Shown: positions 8,471 to 17,896 of the stretch, in pieces
Position numbering within the stretch: the stretch's first letter is position 1
Layout of the letters: each line of letters begins with the position of its first letter
NCBI GenBank assembly: GCA_034926605.1
Contig: JAYFQV010000013.1
Span: forward strand, 62,001-126,000
Source: CALXXL01 sp034926605
GTDB taxonomy: Bacteria > Verrucomicrobiota > Lentisphaeria > Victivallales > Victivallaceae
Length of the DNA stretch: 64,000 nt
Reading direction: 5' to 3'
Notes under the pieces: generated by a model
The model's input: the letters and a program-made list of their open reading frames with translations, nothing else
What the model was told of the DNA's origin: nothing
Database searches by the model: none
Made by a program: the position numbers and the translations under genes

Positions 8471-9940
8471 TCAGTGCAAATCGGCGCCGGCGGTTTCCCG
8501 CGAAATCGCCACGGCCGCACGACGCCCGGCCCTAACCAGCCGGTAAACCGTAAGCAGCGTACCGGCAAGGCAAACCGCCATCAAAATAAGATAGACTCTC
8601 TTCATTCCATACACGAACACCTCGTCCCGGCCATAGATATAGTCGGACACCGCATACCCGATTTTGCCGCTCATGAAACAATAAAGCAGCGTGGTAGAAA
8701 GCACGACGCCGACATACTGCCCGAGGTTGCGCACCAGCGCATTTATGCTGCCGCCGATTCCCAGCTTGTTTTTCGGGCAGGAAGACATTATTATCGAATT
8801 GTTGGCCGGCTGGAACAACGCCTGCCCCACCGCCATGACCGCCAGAAACAGCACGCTGAACCAGATCGGCGACTGAACGTCCAGCCAAGACATCAGCAAA
8901 AAACTGACACTCATGATCGCAAGCCCGATCATAGTCATGAGTTCCGAGCCGATCCGGTCGGCCAGCATCCCGCAGAAGGCGGCCAGCATGGCGACGATAA
9001 ACGGCGCGGTCATCATAAGCAGCCCCGCGGTGGACGGCAACATCCCCAGCGTGTTCTGAAAGTAAAACGGAAATAACAGAGTATACGAGGCAATGCATAC
9101 GAACGAGACAAACGCGCAGACCAAACTCAGCGAAAACAAACCGTCCCTGAACATCCCGACGTCCAGAAGCGGCTGCTCATGCCGCGCTTCGTACCAGACA
9201 AACATAACCGTCAGAACAAGCGACGCCAGAATAGCCCCCATGATGTATGGATCGGAAAATCCGGTCTGCTGGGCCCGGATCAGAGCGCCGAACAACAGCA
9301 TCGTACCAACAAACTGCATAACCGCGCCCGGCACGTCGAAATGCCGTTTGACCGACATCTTGTCCTCCGGCAGATATTTCAGCCCGAGAACATAAAATAC
9401 CACGCCAACCGGCACCGCGATATAGAAGATGTAATTCCAGCTGAGCACCGAAACGATGAACCCGCCCAGCGGCGCGCCGACCATGGTTCCGAGCGCCACC
9501 GAAGCCGCCAGCACTCCAAGCGCCTTCCCGCGACCTTCGCGCGGATACAGCTGTGTCACAATACCCTGGTTGTTGGCCATGTAAGCCGACGCACCCAGTC
9601 CCTGTATGAACCGGCACACGATCAGCGGCACCAGACTGCTGCAAAACCCGCACAGCAGGGACCCGACGGTGAACAGCAGCGTTCCGCAACTGAACACCCG
9701 CGATTTGCCGACTATGTCCCCCAACCGCCCGAACATCAGGAGCGTGGAGCAGATTATCATCACATAGCTTGCAATCACCCATTCTATGGCGGAAAGCGGC
9801 TCGGAAAGGCTCTGCGACATAACCGGCAACGCAATATTGACGATGCTGGCATCCAGCGTGGCCATAAACGACATCGCCACCACCACCACAAGGGTTATTC
9901 CCCTTCCATCCGGCGGCGCCGAATTCTCAACGGCACTCAT
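8471..9940 (-). CDS. DHA2-type (EmrB/QacA) 14-helix MFS drug exporter
   Basis: 489 aa, an inner-membrane proton-driven exporter. The DHA2 hallmark DASIVNIALPVM sits in helix 1, motif A-like GRLGDIVGKSRVF after helix 2, and the motif C-like GxxxGPxxGG region appears as GTMVGAPLGGFI in helix 5. About 14 hydrophobic stretches can be counted. Substrates are likely amphipathic drugs or metabolites. The start was moved to the ATG at 9940 because GAGGAAGATAGGA precedes it; upstream frame extension crosses the promoter at 9975-10003. Confidence 0.9.
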   Translation of the reverse strand: MSAVENSAPPDGRGITLVVVVAMSFMATLDASIVNIALPVMSQSLSEPLSAIEWVIASYVMIICSTLLMFGRLGDIVGKSRVFSCGTLLFTVGSLLCGFCSSLVPLIVCRFIQGLGASAYMANNQGIVTQLYPREGRGKALGVLAASVALGTMVGAPLGGFIVSVLSWNYIFYIAVPVGVVFYVLGLKYLPEDKMSVKRHFDVPGAVMQFVGTMLLFGALIRAQQTGFSDPYIMGAILASLVLTVMFVWYEARHEQPLLDVGMFRDGLFSLSLVCAFVSFVCIASYTLLFPFYFQNTLGMLPSTAGLLMMTAPFIVAMLAAFCGMLADRIGSELMTMIGLAIMSVSFLLMSWLDVQSPIWFSVLFLAVMAVGQALFQPANNSIIMSSCPKNKLGIGGSINALVRNLGQYVGVVLSTTLLYCFMSGKIGYAVSDYIYGRDEVFVYGMKRVYLILMAVCLAGTLLTVYRLVRAGRRAAVAISRETAGADLH

Positions 9941-9974
9941 GTTTCCTATCTTCCTCTTCAAAATGTGAGCTATT

Positions 9975-10003
9975 AATATAGCATGGGACTTGGAACAATG
10001 CAA
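9975..10003 (-). promoter_or_regulatory. Promoter of the MFS exporter gene
   Basis: On the minus strand: TTGCAT (10003-9998), 17-bp spacer, TATATT (9980-9975). It is one of the clearest copies of the recurring host promoter and supports the start at 9940. Confidence 0.75.
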
Positions 10004-10076
10004 CGGCGCCCGGCCCGCCAGCCGGCTGCATGCAGCCTCCGGAACAGTATTTTCCGGAAAAAAACTTATTCTACTC

Positions 10077-10105
10077 TTGAAATTCCATAAGCGATTGGAT
10101 ATAGT
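10077..10105 (+). promoter_or_regulatory. Promoter of the AIDA-repeat gene
   Basis: TTGAAA (10077-10082), 17-bp spacer, TATAGT (10100-10105), 44 bp before the ATG at 10149. A 14-bp palindrome (GGCTGCATGCAGCC) lies between this promoter and the divergent MFS promoter and could be a shared operator. Confidence 0.6.
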
Positions 10106-10148
10106 AACATATTATTGCATAACAACCAACGGGGGGGGTAAATATATT

Positions 10149-13100
10149 ATGAGCGAGTCCGATATTGTAGTTTCCTACGGCGAACAATACGACGTCGGCA
10201 GCGGCGTCGAAATAGTCGGAATACTGGTGGAAAGCGGCGGAATGCTGAACGTCAATGGCGGCGGAGTCGTATCTGACGCCATGATCGCCTCCGGGGGCGC
10301 GGTACGGCTGTCCGAATTCCAGGGCGCCACAATCAGCGGTGAGAACGAGCTTGGCAGCTTTATATGTTCCGGCGGCATAGCCAGCAACTTTGTGTTCAAC
10401 TACTATAATGCCCAGTATGATCATCTCATATCCCAGGCCAACGGCCGGTTCTCGCTGATCGCTCCGCGGATAAACCGCGACACGACGCTGACAATATCCG
10501 CGTTCAACGCCTACGCAAAACCCGACGGCTCGGAAATGATGATTGTGGGCAACGCGGTCATCGCCTCCGGCGGTTCGCTTATATTGAGTACCGAATACTA
10601 TCTGGACATCGACCGCCCGACGCTGGACAGCCAATACTGCTGTCGCAACCTGTCGAACATTTCCGCCACGGTTTTGAACGGCGGTTATTTATACGGCGGC
10701 GGAAATTACAACACCGGGCTGCATGTCCTGTCCGGCGGCGTAACACGGTTCGCCGAAGCTACAATGGTTGACAACATGACGGCGGAATCCGGAGCGGTCG
10801 TCGTACTCAGCGGCGCCATCCTGATGGGCGGCACCACCAACATCGCCTCCGGCGCCATATGCCGGTATATATGGGATATTGATCTGTATCTGCCGTATGC
10901 GTCCGCCTGCGTGGTCGACGGTGTAGCCAGAGGCTTCATTCTGAACTCCGGGTTAAGCAAAATCAGCATCGCCTCCGGCCTTATCATGTCAGGAGCCCAG
11001 ATAACCTATGAAGGATCGAAACTGAACGTATTGGAGGGCGGTATCGCTTCCGGCACCATAATATCGCTGAATGGCGGCCAGCCTTCCGCCGGATACTACA
11101 ACCTTTTTGTCGGCTCCGGCGGCATAGCGGCAGGCACGACGATCGGCACCGGCGGCGCGGCGGTCAATTATGGCACCATGGAGAACGTTGCGGTGGCATC
11201 CGCCGCATGGCTGGTGAATTACGGTACGCTCGACGGGGTGGATGTCGCATCGGAAGGATGGCTGTTCCTTAAAGAAGGCGCAGCTGCCCGAAACATTAGA
11301 TTGTCTTCCGGCGGCTACATAGGAAAATTTTTGTATTCTTCCCCTATCATCTCAGGCGGCACCGACTCATACATCGGAGAAATAACGATCGTGGATTCCG
11401 ACACCGTCGAATTCGGCGGCAAAACCGGCAACCTGACCCTGCGCGACGGAACGTGGATACTGCGTTCCGGCACATACGCCGAAGGGCTTTGCAAGGACGG
11501 AGATTCAAACCAGTTGCTGGCGCGCTCCGGAGCGGCGTTGGAAAACACCTCACTGCGCGGAGACACCATGTTCGGAGGCTACTATTTCGGAGCGGCTCCC
11601 GGCCTGATCGTGCAATCCGGCGCCCGCAGCGCCGTCACTTCCACCTCCTATGCCTATGAACAGGTTTGGGGAGAGGCCTCCGGATCCATAATCGGGAACT
11701 ATGGGCTGCAGGAAGTCATTTCCGGCGGCGTTGCTTATGGCTCCGAAATTGCGGCTAACACCATCGGCCGGCTCAGGCTGGTGGAAGGTTCGGCCTACGA
11801 TGCAAAAATCGGCGACTACGGAGTATTGTACTGCTCCGGGGCCTGCGTGATTGGCGGCAGAACCGAGTTGGCCGGAAGAATGTGGGCTTTAGATGAGTCG
11901 CAGACCACCAACGAAGGCCTTCTGGTATTCAAAGTCGGGACTCACGACCGGCGGATGACCGAAGCCATGATATCCGACTTTTCAACTATTTCCGGTGGCG
12001 AATACCGTATCGAACTGACGAGCGGCTATCATTCAGACAAATATGTTCTGGCCGACAATATGACCGATGTCCCCACCCTGCAATGGGGCTCGGGAACCAT
12101 AACCCCCGGCACCGCCATAACCGACGGCAATTATGCCATATATCTGGACTATACCGACTCCCGACTGACCTTGGACGTCTATTATAGTGCCGACATGCTG
12201 GTAGGCAAGCTGGACTCGGCGGGAAACTATGCAGTCACGGAATTCAGCGCCACGATCTCCCTTCTTGCCGCAGGAGCTCTTGAAAGCACCGAAGGCGGTG
12301 TATCCTTCAACCTCGGCCTGCGCGGGACGTCTACCGCCAACATCTACGGCGGAGGAGTCAACGCCTCCATCGGCGGGTCGATTTCGCTTGCCATCTGCAA
12401 TACCGGCACCGCATTGGGCATGATCTACGGCGGTTCGCTCGCCTACGGTCAAGAGGTTTCCGTCGAAAATATAAATCTGACAATCAACGACATAACCCAG
12501 ATCAACAACCCCAAACTGCTTTCGCGGGGCAACACCGCCTGGGTGGTGGGCGGCGGGGTGGCGGCATTCGGGGGATCACTGACCGCCGACGCGATATCGA
12601 TGAAGCTGTCTTCCTGCAAACTGGGACAGGTAGTCGGCGGAATTCAAGCCGAAGGCTCCGGCAGTACAACGACAGCCGCGTCCACCGACATCAGCCTCTC
12701 CCAAGTCGCCGTGTCCGGAAATGTCTACGGCGGCGGTTACGCCTATAACGGCGGAATCAGCACGCTGACTGGAAACTCGGCGATCACCGTATCGGCATAT
12801 GCCGGTGAATATATAAGCATCGAAGGTAACATCTACGGCGGCGGCGCCAATCCATATCACGCATCGAATGGCGGCAGCAGTATGGTCGAAGGCGACAGTA
12901 CCATAACCTTCACCGGTCATGGCGACAACTTAGGCTTCTCCGGAACGGTATCCGGCGACGGAGCCGTAAAGGGAACCGTTCTCGGCAGCAAAACATTGGA
13001 TTTTCATGGCTTTGCCGGCGATTTTTTCGGTAAAATAACCAGTTTCGACGTTATGAGCATATCGAACAACAGCCAGGTTGTATTCAACAGCGCGGTGGAA

Positions 13101-13418
13101 GCTGGAGAGCTGCACATAGACTTGCTCTATAATCCGGCGGAAATAGCCGACACCGGAAAAACCATGGCGAAATTCCAAAGCAGTTTCACTTTTACCGCCG
13201 ACGAGATCGTAAAAGTCTATTTCGGCACCCTGGAAGCCGGAACCTACGAACTGATTGACGCCAACGATCTGTCGGCGTTCGACGATGCCGGGTTCAAGAT
13301 GATCGGCAACGGTTCCGAACTCGGCACGATGGCGTTCGGCGACACGCTGGAATACCAGGGCGGCACCTTGAGTCTGGAAAACGACAACGGTATCAGATTG
13401 ACATATACCCTTGCCTGA
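10149..13418 (+). CDS. Giant AIDA-type beta-solenoid repeat protein
   Basis: About 1,089 aa from the ATG at 10149, which follows a G8 tract acting as ribosome site. Residues 20-600 consist of imperfect repeats of the AIDA/autotransporter-passenger kind: V-x-SGG-x-(L/V), IASGG, VLNGG, IYGGG, about 18-20 residues per turn, predicting a right-handed beta-solenoid. Residues 700-1000 carry further Gly-rich YGGG repeats (IYGGGVN, IYGGSLA, VYGGGYA, IYGGGAN). Two features of classical autotransporters are missing: no Sec signal peptide at the chosen start and no C-terminal 12-strand barrel. Export may use another route, or the true start may be upstream. Such proteins are abundant in Lentisphaerota. 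Probable role is surface adhesion. Confidence 0.75.
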   Translation: MSESDIVVSYGEQYDVGSGVEIVGILVESGGMLNVNGGGVVSDAMIASGGAVRLSEFQGATISGENELGSFICSGGIASNFVFNYYNAQYDHLISQANGRFSLIAPRINRDTTLTISAFNAYAKPDGSEMMIVGNAVIASGGSLILSTEYYLDIDRPTLDSQYCCRNLSNISATVLNGGYLYGGGNYNTGLHVLSGGVTRFAEATMVDNMTAESGAVVVLSGAILMGGTTNIASGAICRYIWDIDLYLPYASACVVDGVARGFILNSGLSKISIASGLIMSGAQITYEGSKLNVLEGGIASGTIISLNGGQPSAGYYNLFVGSGGIAAGTTIGTGGAAVNYGTMENVAVASAAWLVNYGTLDGVDVASEGWLFLKEGAAARNIRLSSGGYIGKFLYSSPIISGGTDSYIGEITIVDSDTVEFGGKTGNLTLRDGTWILRSGTYAEGLCKDGDSNQLLARSGAALENTSLRGDTMFGGYYFGAAPGLIVQSGARSAVTSTSYAYEQVWGEASGSIIGNYGLQEVISGGVAYGSEIAANTIGRLRLVEGSAYDAKIGDYGVLYCSGACVIGGRTELAGRMWALDESQTTNEGLLVFKVGTHDRRMTEAMISDFSTISGGEYRIELTSGYHSDKYVLADNMTDVPTLQWGSGTITPGTAITDGNYAIYLDYTDSRLTLDVYYSADMLVGKLDSAGNYAVTEFSATISLLAAGALESTEGGVSFNLGLRGTSTANIYGGGVNASIGGSISLAICNTGTALGMIYGGSLAYGQEVSVENINLTINDITQINNPKLLSRGNTAWVVGGGVAAFGGSLTADAISMKLSSCKLGQVVGGIQAEGSGSTTTAASTDISLSQVAVSGNVYGGGYAYNGGISTLTGNSAITVSAYAGEYISIEGNIYGGGANPYHASNGGSSMVEGDSTITFTGHGDNLGFSGTVSGDGAVKGTVLGSKTLDFHGFAGDFFGKITSFDVMSISNNSQVVFNSAVEAGELHIDLLYNPAEIADTGKTMAKFQSSFTFTADEIVKVYFGTLEAGTYELIDANDLSAFDDAGFKMIGNGSELGTMAFGDTLEYQGGTLSLENDNGIRLTYTLA

Positions 13419-13434
13419 CAACCCGAATACTTCC

Positions 13435-13461
13435 GGGCGGCAAATTGCCGCCCTTTTTTTT
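13435..13461 (+). terminator. Intrinsic terminator
   Basis: GGGCGG-CAAATTG-CCGCCC followed by eight T, 17 bp after the stop of the AIDA-repeat gene. Confidence 0.9.
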
Positions 13462-13576
13462 ATCCCATCCGGTTGTCCATTTTCATATTGTTGAAAAAAA
13501 ATCATTTTTTTTCTGATTATCCGCTTGCTTTATAGAGAGCACTGGTGTAAACTATATTAAAATCAGGAGGCGCAGT

Positions 13577-13951
13577 ATGAAAGAAATACAAATATCGGAC
13601 GGCGAAGCCGAAGTCATGAAAGTATTGTGGGCGAAGTCGCCTTTGACTCTTCCCGAGCTGGTCGAGGCGGTGATGCTGGTCAACAGCTGGAAGTATGTGA
13701 CGGTCAAAACCCTGCTGCAGCGACTGCTGAAAAAAGGCGCGGTGGCGCAAAACGGAGTGAGACGCAACTACCTTTACACTCCGATGGTCAAAGAAGAGGA
13801 TTATCTCGATTCGGAGAGCCAAAGTTTTCTGGAGCGCCGCTTCAACGCGTCCCCCACCGAGATGCTGGCCTTTTTCGTAAAGCGCGGAAAAATCACCGGC
13901 ACCGACCTTAAGAGTTTGGAAACCCAGATCGAAAACCTGAAGGACGAGTAA
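13577..13951 (+). CDS. BlaI/MecI/CopY-family transcriptional repressor
   Basis: 124 aa, the usual length. The winged-helix N-terminus shows the family signature: ISDGEAEVMKVLW, LTLPELVEAV, WKYVTVKTLLQRLLKKGAV and YLYTPMV. The C-terminal helices give dimerisation. The family binds operators as a dimer and is inactivated by a cognate M56 metallopeptidase. That partner follows after 1 bp, so they form an operon. A ribosome site (CAGGAGG) precedes the ATG. Upstream, ACTATATTAAAATC is a probable -10 region. Confidence 0.92.
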   Translation: MKEIQISDGEAEVMKVLWAKSPLTLPELVEAVMLVNSWKYVTVKTLLQRLLKKGAVAQNGVRRNYLYTPMVKEEDYLDSESQSFLERRFNASPTEMLAFFVKRGKITGTDLKSLETQIENLKDE

Positions 13952-13952
13952 A

Positions 13953-16730
13953 ATGCTTGTACTTTCATATCTTGGCGGTTCCGTGCTGCGCGGTCTGTTC
14001 ATCTGCGCGCTGCTGCTGCTGTTTGAACTGATATACCGGCGCAAACTGATGTTCGCCGGAGCTGGCAGGTTCTACATGGTTCTGTTTATGATGGCGGTGA
14101 TCCCGTGCGGGCTGCTGAGTGTTCCGCAGTTCTATCGCCACACCGCCGAAACCGTCGAATCCACGCCCATCGTCGACGCGCCAGCCAATCCAACGCACGC
14201 AGATAAGACATCAGGCGACCACGCCGGAAATACGATTAATACGGCAAAACCCGGAGAACCGGCAACCGCGGCCGTTGTCGCGTCCGCCGACTTACCGGAA
14301 TTTGGCGGATTCACCCTGTTCGGCGGCCACGCTCCGACCAGGGAACTTATGCCGCAACGCTTTAACACCAAAACAGTTGAATGGATAATGCTTGTCTACG
14401 GATTGATTGCACTGGGGCTGACGGCAAAGCGGCTCCGGCAATTTTTCATTTGGCGCGGCAGGATACGCCGGTGCATCGCGATCACCGGCGGTCGGGTGTT
14501 CGACATCTTCCAAGAGACGAAGCGCAAGGTGGGGTTGACCTGCGAAATCTCGCTGCGGGACGGCGGAACACTGCTGTCCACTCCTGCGAGTTTCGACTGT
14601 CTGCCCGGCAAGGTGCTTCTTTGCCCCCTCGCGGAAGTTGAAAAACTCACCGATGCGGAACTTGAAATGCTCATGATTCATGAACTTGGGCACTTCAAGC
14701 ATTCCGACAATCTTGCCGCCCTCCTTGGGGCGCTGCTCGCCGATTTTCTATGGGTAAACGTGTTCCTCAGATTCTTCATGTCGAGGTTCGCGCTTGCCCG
14801 TGAATTGGAGTGCGACGCTCTGGTTCGGAGCAAAACCGGAGCAAAAAACGCCACTTACGCCCGACTGCTGCTGTCTTTCCAGCTCAAGGTCAACCGGATT
14901 CCGATTGCGGGGCTGGGAGCAACGGCGGAAAATCTGAAATTGCGAATAGAGGAATTCTCCATGAAAAACCAATTGAAGCATAAAAAAACAGTCATCGGCG
15001 CAGTCGCGATGTTCGCGCTCTGCGGTGCATTGGCTTCACCGGCACTGGCCGGCGGCCCCCCCGAATCGGCGGCTCCGGCAAAAGAAAACACGGCGGCTCC
15101 GGTAATGCCGGGAACTCCGGCGGCAAAACAGTTGCTGCTGCCGGAAGAATGGCAGAAGCTGGTTCCGGCCGATGCCGACAGCATTCTGTATATCAGCCGC
15201 AGCGACTGGAAGCAGTTCGGCTTTTTTGTGGAAAACGAAAACGAGCTAAGCAGTATTATGACAAGGTTCCCCTCCGTATCGCAGCTGATGGTAGCTGGAA
15301 CCTCAAAAAAATATGTATTGACGGTCTACTCGGAAAAGCCGCTCTCCACAACGCTATTGGAGAACATCGGAAACGGTTTTTACCGTGCCGCCACTCGGGT
15401 TATCGTTCCGCAAGTCGCCGATGAGCATATGGGCATATCACAGGAATTGCTTGCCATAATCAACGAACTGCCTCCAGGAACCCGCAGTTTCGCCATCACC
15501 AGTAAAGTAAAAGATCCTAAGATTGAATTACTTAGGTTCTCCATCTCAGGCGAAAATCACCAAAACCGCATGCAACTGTATGTCAAGACTCCCGATGCCG
15601 AATTCAAAAAGAAGGTTGTTGCCACGATAGAGGACGTCATCTCCGCCATTTCCAGCGACTACCTGCAAGACGCCCCCAAACCTACCCTTAAAGTCACCAC
15701 TCTGGACGATGGTGCTTTGCTGCTTGAGTCTGAAACACCGGAATTTTCCACCCTTGATGTAAATTTCTTCAGGTTTATAACCGGTATAAACTCCGTTTGG
15801 TTATACAATAATTTCCGCGACCGCTCTCTGGCCAGAGCCGTGCTAAATGCTCCCAACGGCAAGGAATTGATGGAAAAATTTGCCGAATCCTGCAAGCAGA
15901 AACTGCTTTCCGGACAATATTCCACCGAAATCAACGGCTATCCGCTATTCTTCCGGAAGTGGAAAATCAACGAACCAGCCGGTAAACGCGCAGTTGCGGC
16001 GAAACTCCTGATGGGCGACTATATGCTGGCGTGTGAACTCGCCGGCAACACCGCCGCGCCGGTCGAACTTTTCGAGGAGCTGGACAAGACCCGCAAGGAA
16101 ATGGCCGGCTACACATTCGTGGTGGTACGAGACGCGCTGGTGGCCGACGGTAAACTGGAGCTGGCCGCCAAGTATTGCATCGAGCCGTATAAGGAGTTCG
16201 AGAAATCGGCCGACGTTGTTCTGCCGTATATCGCGGATTCCCGGGTCGGCATGGGAGCAGTCAAAGACAATGCCTATCTGCTGCGGGAGTGCGGAGACAG
16301 CCTGATCAAGATCGCCGAATATAAGAAACTGACAGACGATGCGGCCAACATCCGGGCCGGACTGGAAAAGCTGAAAGCCGCGGTCGAAAAGCGGAAGAGC
16401 AAACTTCCGGCGCCGCCGCAGGTTGTGTCGATCTCTCCGGCCAACGGCGCCACCGACGTCAGTCCGAATGTCACCGAAATTGTGGTGACCTTCGACCGAC
16501 CGATGCGGCAGCACAGCTGGGCGTTCTGTCAAAACACAAAATTGAATTTCCCCGAGGACGGCGGTGAAATCCACTACACGTCACCCACCACCGTTGTGTT
16601 CCCGGTGAAGCTCAAGCCGGGAACCAAATACAACATCTGGTTGAACGGCGGGAAGTTCATCGGGTTTAGGTCGGAAAACGGCGGCGTACTTGAGGAATAT
16701 GCCTACACCTTCACCACCGCCGAAAAATAA
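13953..16730 (+). CDS. M56 (BlaR1-like) membrane metallopeptidase with unusual sensor and C-terminal Ig-like domain
   Basis: 925 aa. Transmembrane helices lie near residues 3-27, 33-52 and 142-160. The zinc protease motif HELGH is at 243-247, with the third ligand region ELECDA after the next hydrophobic segment (about 260-280). A fourth helix is near 345-370. Classical BlaR1 then carries a penicillin-binding sensor; here the Ser-x-x-Lys and KTG boxes of that domain are not seen. Instead there is about 440 residues of unrecognised, presumably periplasmic sequence and a C-terminal Ig-like (SbsA/Big_5) domain at about 820-925 (SISPANGATDVSPNVTEIVV). It probably senses an envelope signal and cleaves the neighbouring repressor. 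Confidence 0.85.
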   Translation: MLVLSYLGGSVLRGLFICALLLLFELIYRRKLMFAGAGRFYMVLFMMAVIPCGLLSVPQFYRHTAETVESTPIVDAPANPTHADKTSGDHAGNTINTAKPGEPATAAVVASADLPEFGGFTLFGGHAPTRELMPQRFNTKTVEWIMLVYGLIALGLTAKRLRQFFIWRGRIRRCIAITGGRVFDIFQETKRKVGLTCEISLRDGGTLLSTPASFDCLPGKVLLCPLAEVEKLTDAELEMLMIHELGHFKHSDNLAALLGALLADFLWVNVFLRFFMSRFALARELECDALVRSKTGAKNATYARLLLSFQLKVNRIPIAGLGATAENLKLRIEEFSMKNQLKHKKTVIGAVAMFALCGALASPALAGGPPESAAPAKENTAAPVMPGTPAAKQLLLPEEWQKLVPADADSILYISRSDWKQFGFFVENENELSSIMTRFPSVSQLMVAGTSKKYVLTVYSEKPLSTTLLENIGNGFYRAATRVIVPQVADEHMGISQELLAIINELPPGTRSFAITSKVKDPKIELLRFSISGENHQNRMQLYVKTPDAEFKKKVVATIEDVISAISSDYLQDAPKPTLKVTTLDDGALLLESETPEFSTLDVNFFRFITGINSVWLYNNFRDRSLARAVLNAPNGKELMEKFAESCKQKLLSGQYSTEINGYPLFFRKWKINEPAGKRAVAAKLLMGDYMLACELAGNTAAPVELFEELDKTRKEMAGYTFVVVRDALVADGKLELAAKYCIEPYKEFEKSADVVLPYIADSRVGMGAVKDNAYLLRECGDSLIKIAEYKKLTDDAANIRAGLEKLKAAVEKRKSKLPAPPQVVSISPANGATDVSPNVTEIVVTFDRPMRQHSWAFCQNTKLNFPEDGGEIHYTSPTTVVFPVKLKPGTKYNIWLNGGKFIGFRSENGGVLEEYAYTFTTAEK

Positions 16731-16746
16731 CCTCAATTAAAACATC

Positions 16747-16777
16747 GAAAAAGCCCCGGAAGTTCCGGGGCTTTTTT
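16747..16777. terminator. Bidirectional terminator
   Basis: AGCCCCGGAA/TTCCGGGGCT stem flanked by an A-run on the left and a T-run on the right, placed between convergent genes ending at 16730 and 16791. Confidence 0.9.
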
Positions 16778-16790
16778 ATTTTTCAACGGC

Positions 16791-17519
16791 TCACCTGTAG
16801 GATCGCAACGTATTCCACAAAAACACTTCAAATGCGGACTCGAACTCCGGCGGCTCGTCCGGTTCCAGCCCCCGCCATTTAGACAGTTTTTTCCATAATT
16901 CCGGCAGCCTGACCCGGTACCGGGCCGGAATTTCCGCGACGGTGCGGGATGGATCGGGATTGCGGATTTCGGCGATAATTTCCCGGCACAGCGCATAAAC
17001 GTCGATAAGTTCAAGCTCAACATCGTCGATCGCCGCCGGAGTCTGCCCGCGTGCGGCCATCGCGCAAAAGGTGGACACCACCGAATTGTAAAACGGCCGC
17101 GACCCCGAACCGAAAGTATTGGCCATCAGAAGCGTCCGCGAACGCCCGCCATTCCCGGCCGCCCACGCCTCAACAGCCGTGCGGCTGTCTCGCTTAGAAG
17201 CGTGATACGGCGCGTCCTTTTTTTCGTGGGTGGTCGAACCCAGCATCAGACACTGGCCCGTATGCGCGGCGGCGATCAGCGTCTCGGTCAGGCCGAGGTT
17301 GACCGTGTACAGATATTCGCCGTCCGGATGGCGGCTCAACCCGGCGAGATGCACGACCGCGTCGCAACGGGCGCAAAAGTCACGCATCCGTGCGGAATCC
17401 TCAAACCATTCCCGGGAAAACTCCACCGCCTCCAAGTCCGCCGCAACCGTTACCATCCGAAACAGATGCGACCCGATAAACCCGCTTTGCCCGGTTATTC
17501 CGACCCTGATCTTTTCCAT
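16791..17519 (-). CDS. NAD-dependent epimerase/reductase, CapF/WbjC N-domain-like
   Basis: 242 aa, extended-SDR fold: GITGQSGFIGSHL nucleotide loop at the N-terminus, catalytic YHASK (YxxxK), and the segment RPFYNSVVSTFC followed by ELIDVYAL, which closely resembles the CapF/WbjC/FnlB hexulose reductases of capsule and O-antigen sugar synthesis. The cupin domain that CapF carries after the reductase is absent. Likely reaction: NAD(P)H reduction of a UDP-deoxy-4-hexulose. It heads away from the terminator and sits 3 bp after the ABM-like gene, so they may be cotranscribed. Confidence 0.7.
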   Translation of the reverse strand: MEKIRVGITGQSGFIGSHLFRMVTVAADLEAVEFSREWFEDSARMRDFCARCDAVVHLAGLSRHPDGEYLYTVNLGLTETLIAAAHTGQCLMLGSTTHEKKDAPYHASKRDSRTAVEAWAAGNGGRSRTLLMANTFGSGSRPFYNSVVSTFCAMAARGQTPAAIDDVELELIDVYALCREIIAEIRNPDPSRTVAEIPARYRVRLPELWKKLSKWRGLEPDEPPEFESAFEVFLWNTLRSYR

Positions 17520-17522
17520 GAC

Positions 17523-17876
17523 TCACTCCGCCTCCGGCGCGGCCGGCGAATAGCCGCAATAAACATCGAACGGCATTATCAACAGTCGGGAAACCGGCTT
17601 CAGATATTCCCCGAAAAACCATTTCACCGCCTGCGCGTAATCGTCTTTCGTGGCAAACTCCCAGTATGAAACGTATTTGACGCTCTTTACTATTTTGGTC
17701 AATTCCCGCGGCGCCAGATCATCAAGAACGTATGTCCGCTTCAGGTAGCTTATGCGGACGCAGCCGCTCCGTCTCCGCTGTTCGGCCTGAATCCCCATAA
17801 TCAGTTTTTCAAACTCGTCCAGTTTGTCCGGCCGCACTTGAAACAGTTTCATCTCCGAGAAGGTTCCCGCTTCCAT
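17523..17876 (-). CDS. Dimeric alpha-beta barrel (ABM-like) protein
   Basis: 117 aa from the ATG at 17876, which has AGGGGAG upstream; a longer frame lacks a site. The order beta (MKLFQVRPDKLDEFEKLI), helix, beta (RISYLKR), then SYWEFATKDDYAQAVKWF is the layout of antibiotic-biosynthesis-monooxygenase/ferredoxin-like dimers. No catalytic residue can be identified, so substrate and reaction are unknown. Confidence 0.6.
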   Translation of the reverse strand: MEAGTFSEMKLFQVRPDKLDEFEKLIMGIQAEQRRRSGCVRISYLKRTYVLDDLAPRELTKIVKSVKYVSYWEFATKDDYAQAVKWFFGEYLKPVSRLLIMPFDVYCGYSPAAPEAE

Positions 17877-17896
17877 GATCGACTCCCCTGTTATTT

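Noticed and set aside
10023..10036. Palindrome GGCTGCATGCAGCC as a transposon end
   Set aside because: No second copy and no target duplication were seen; it is more likely an operator or chance.
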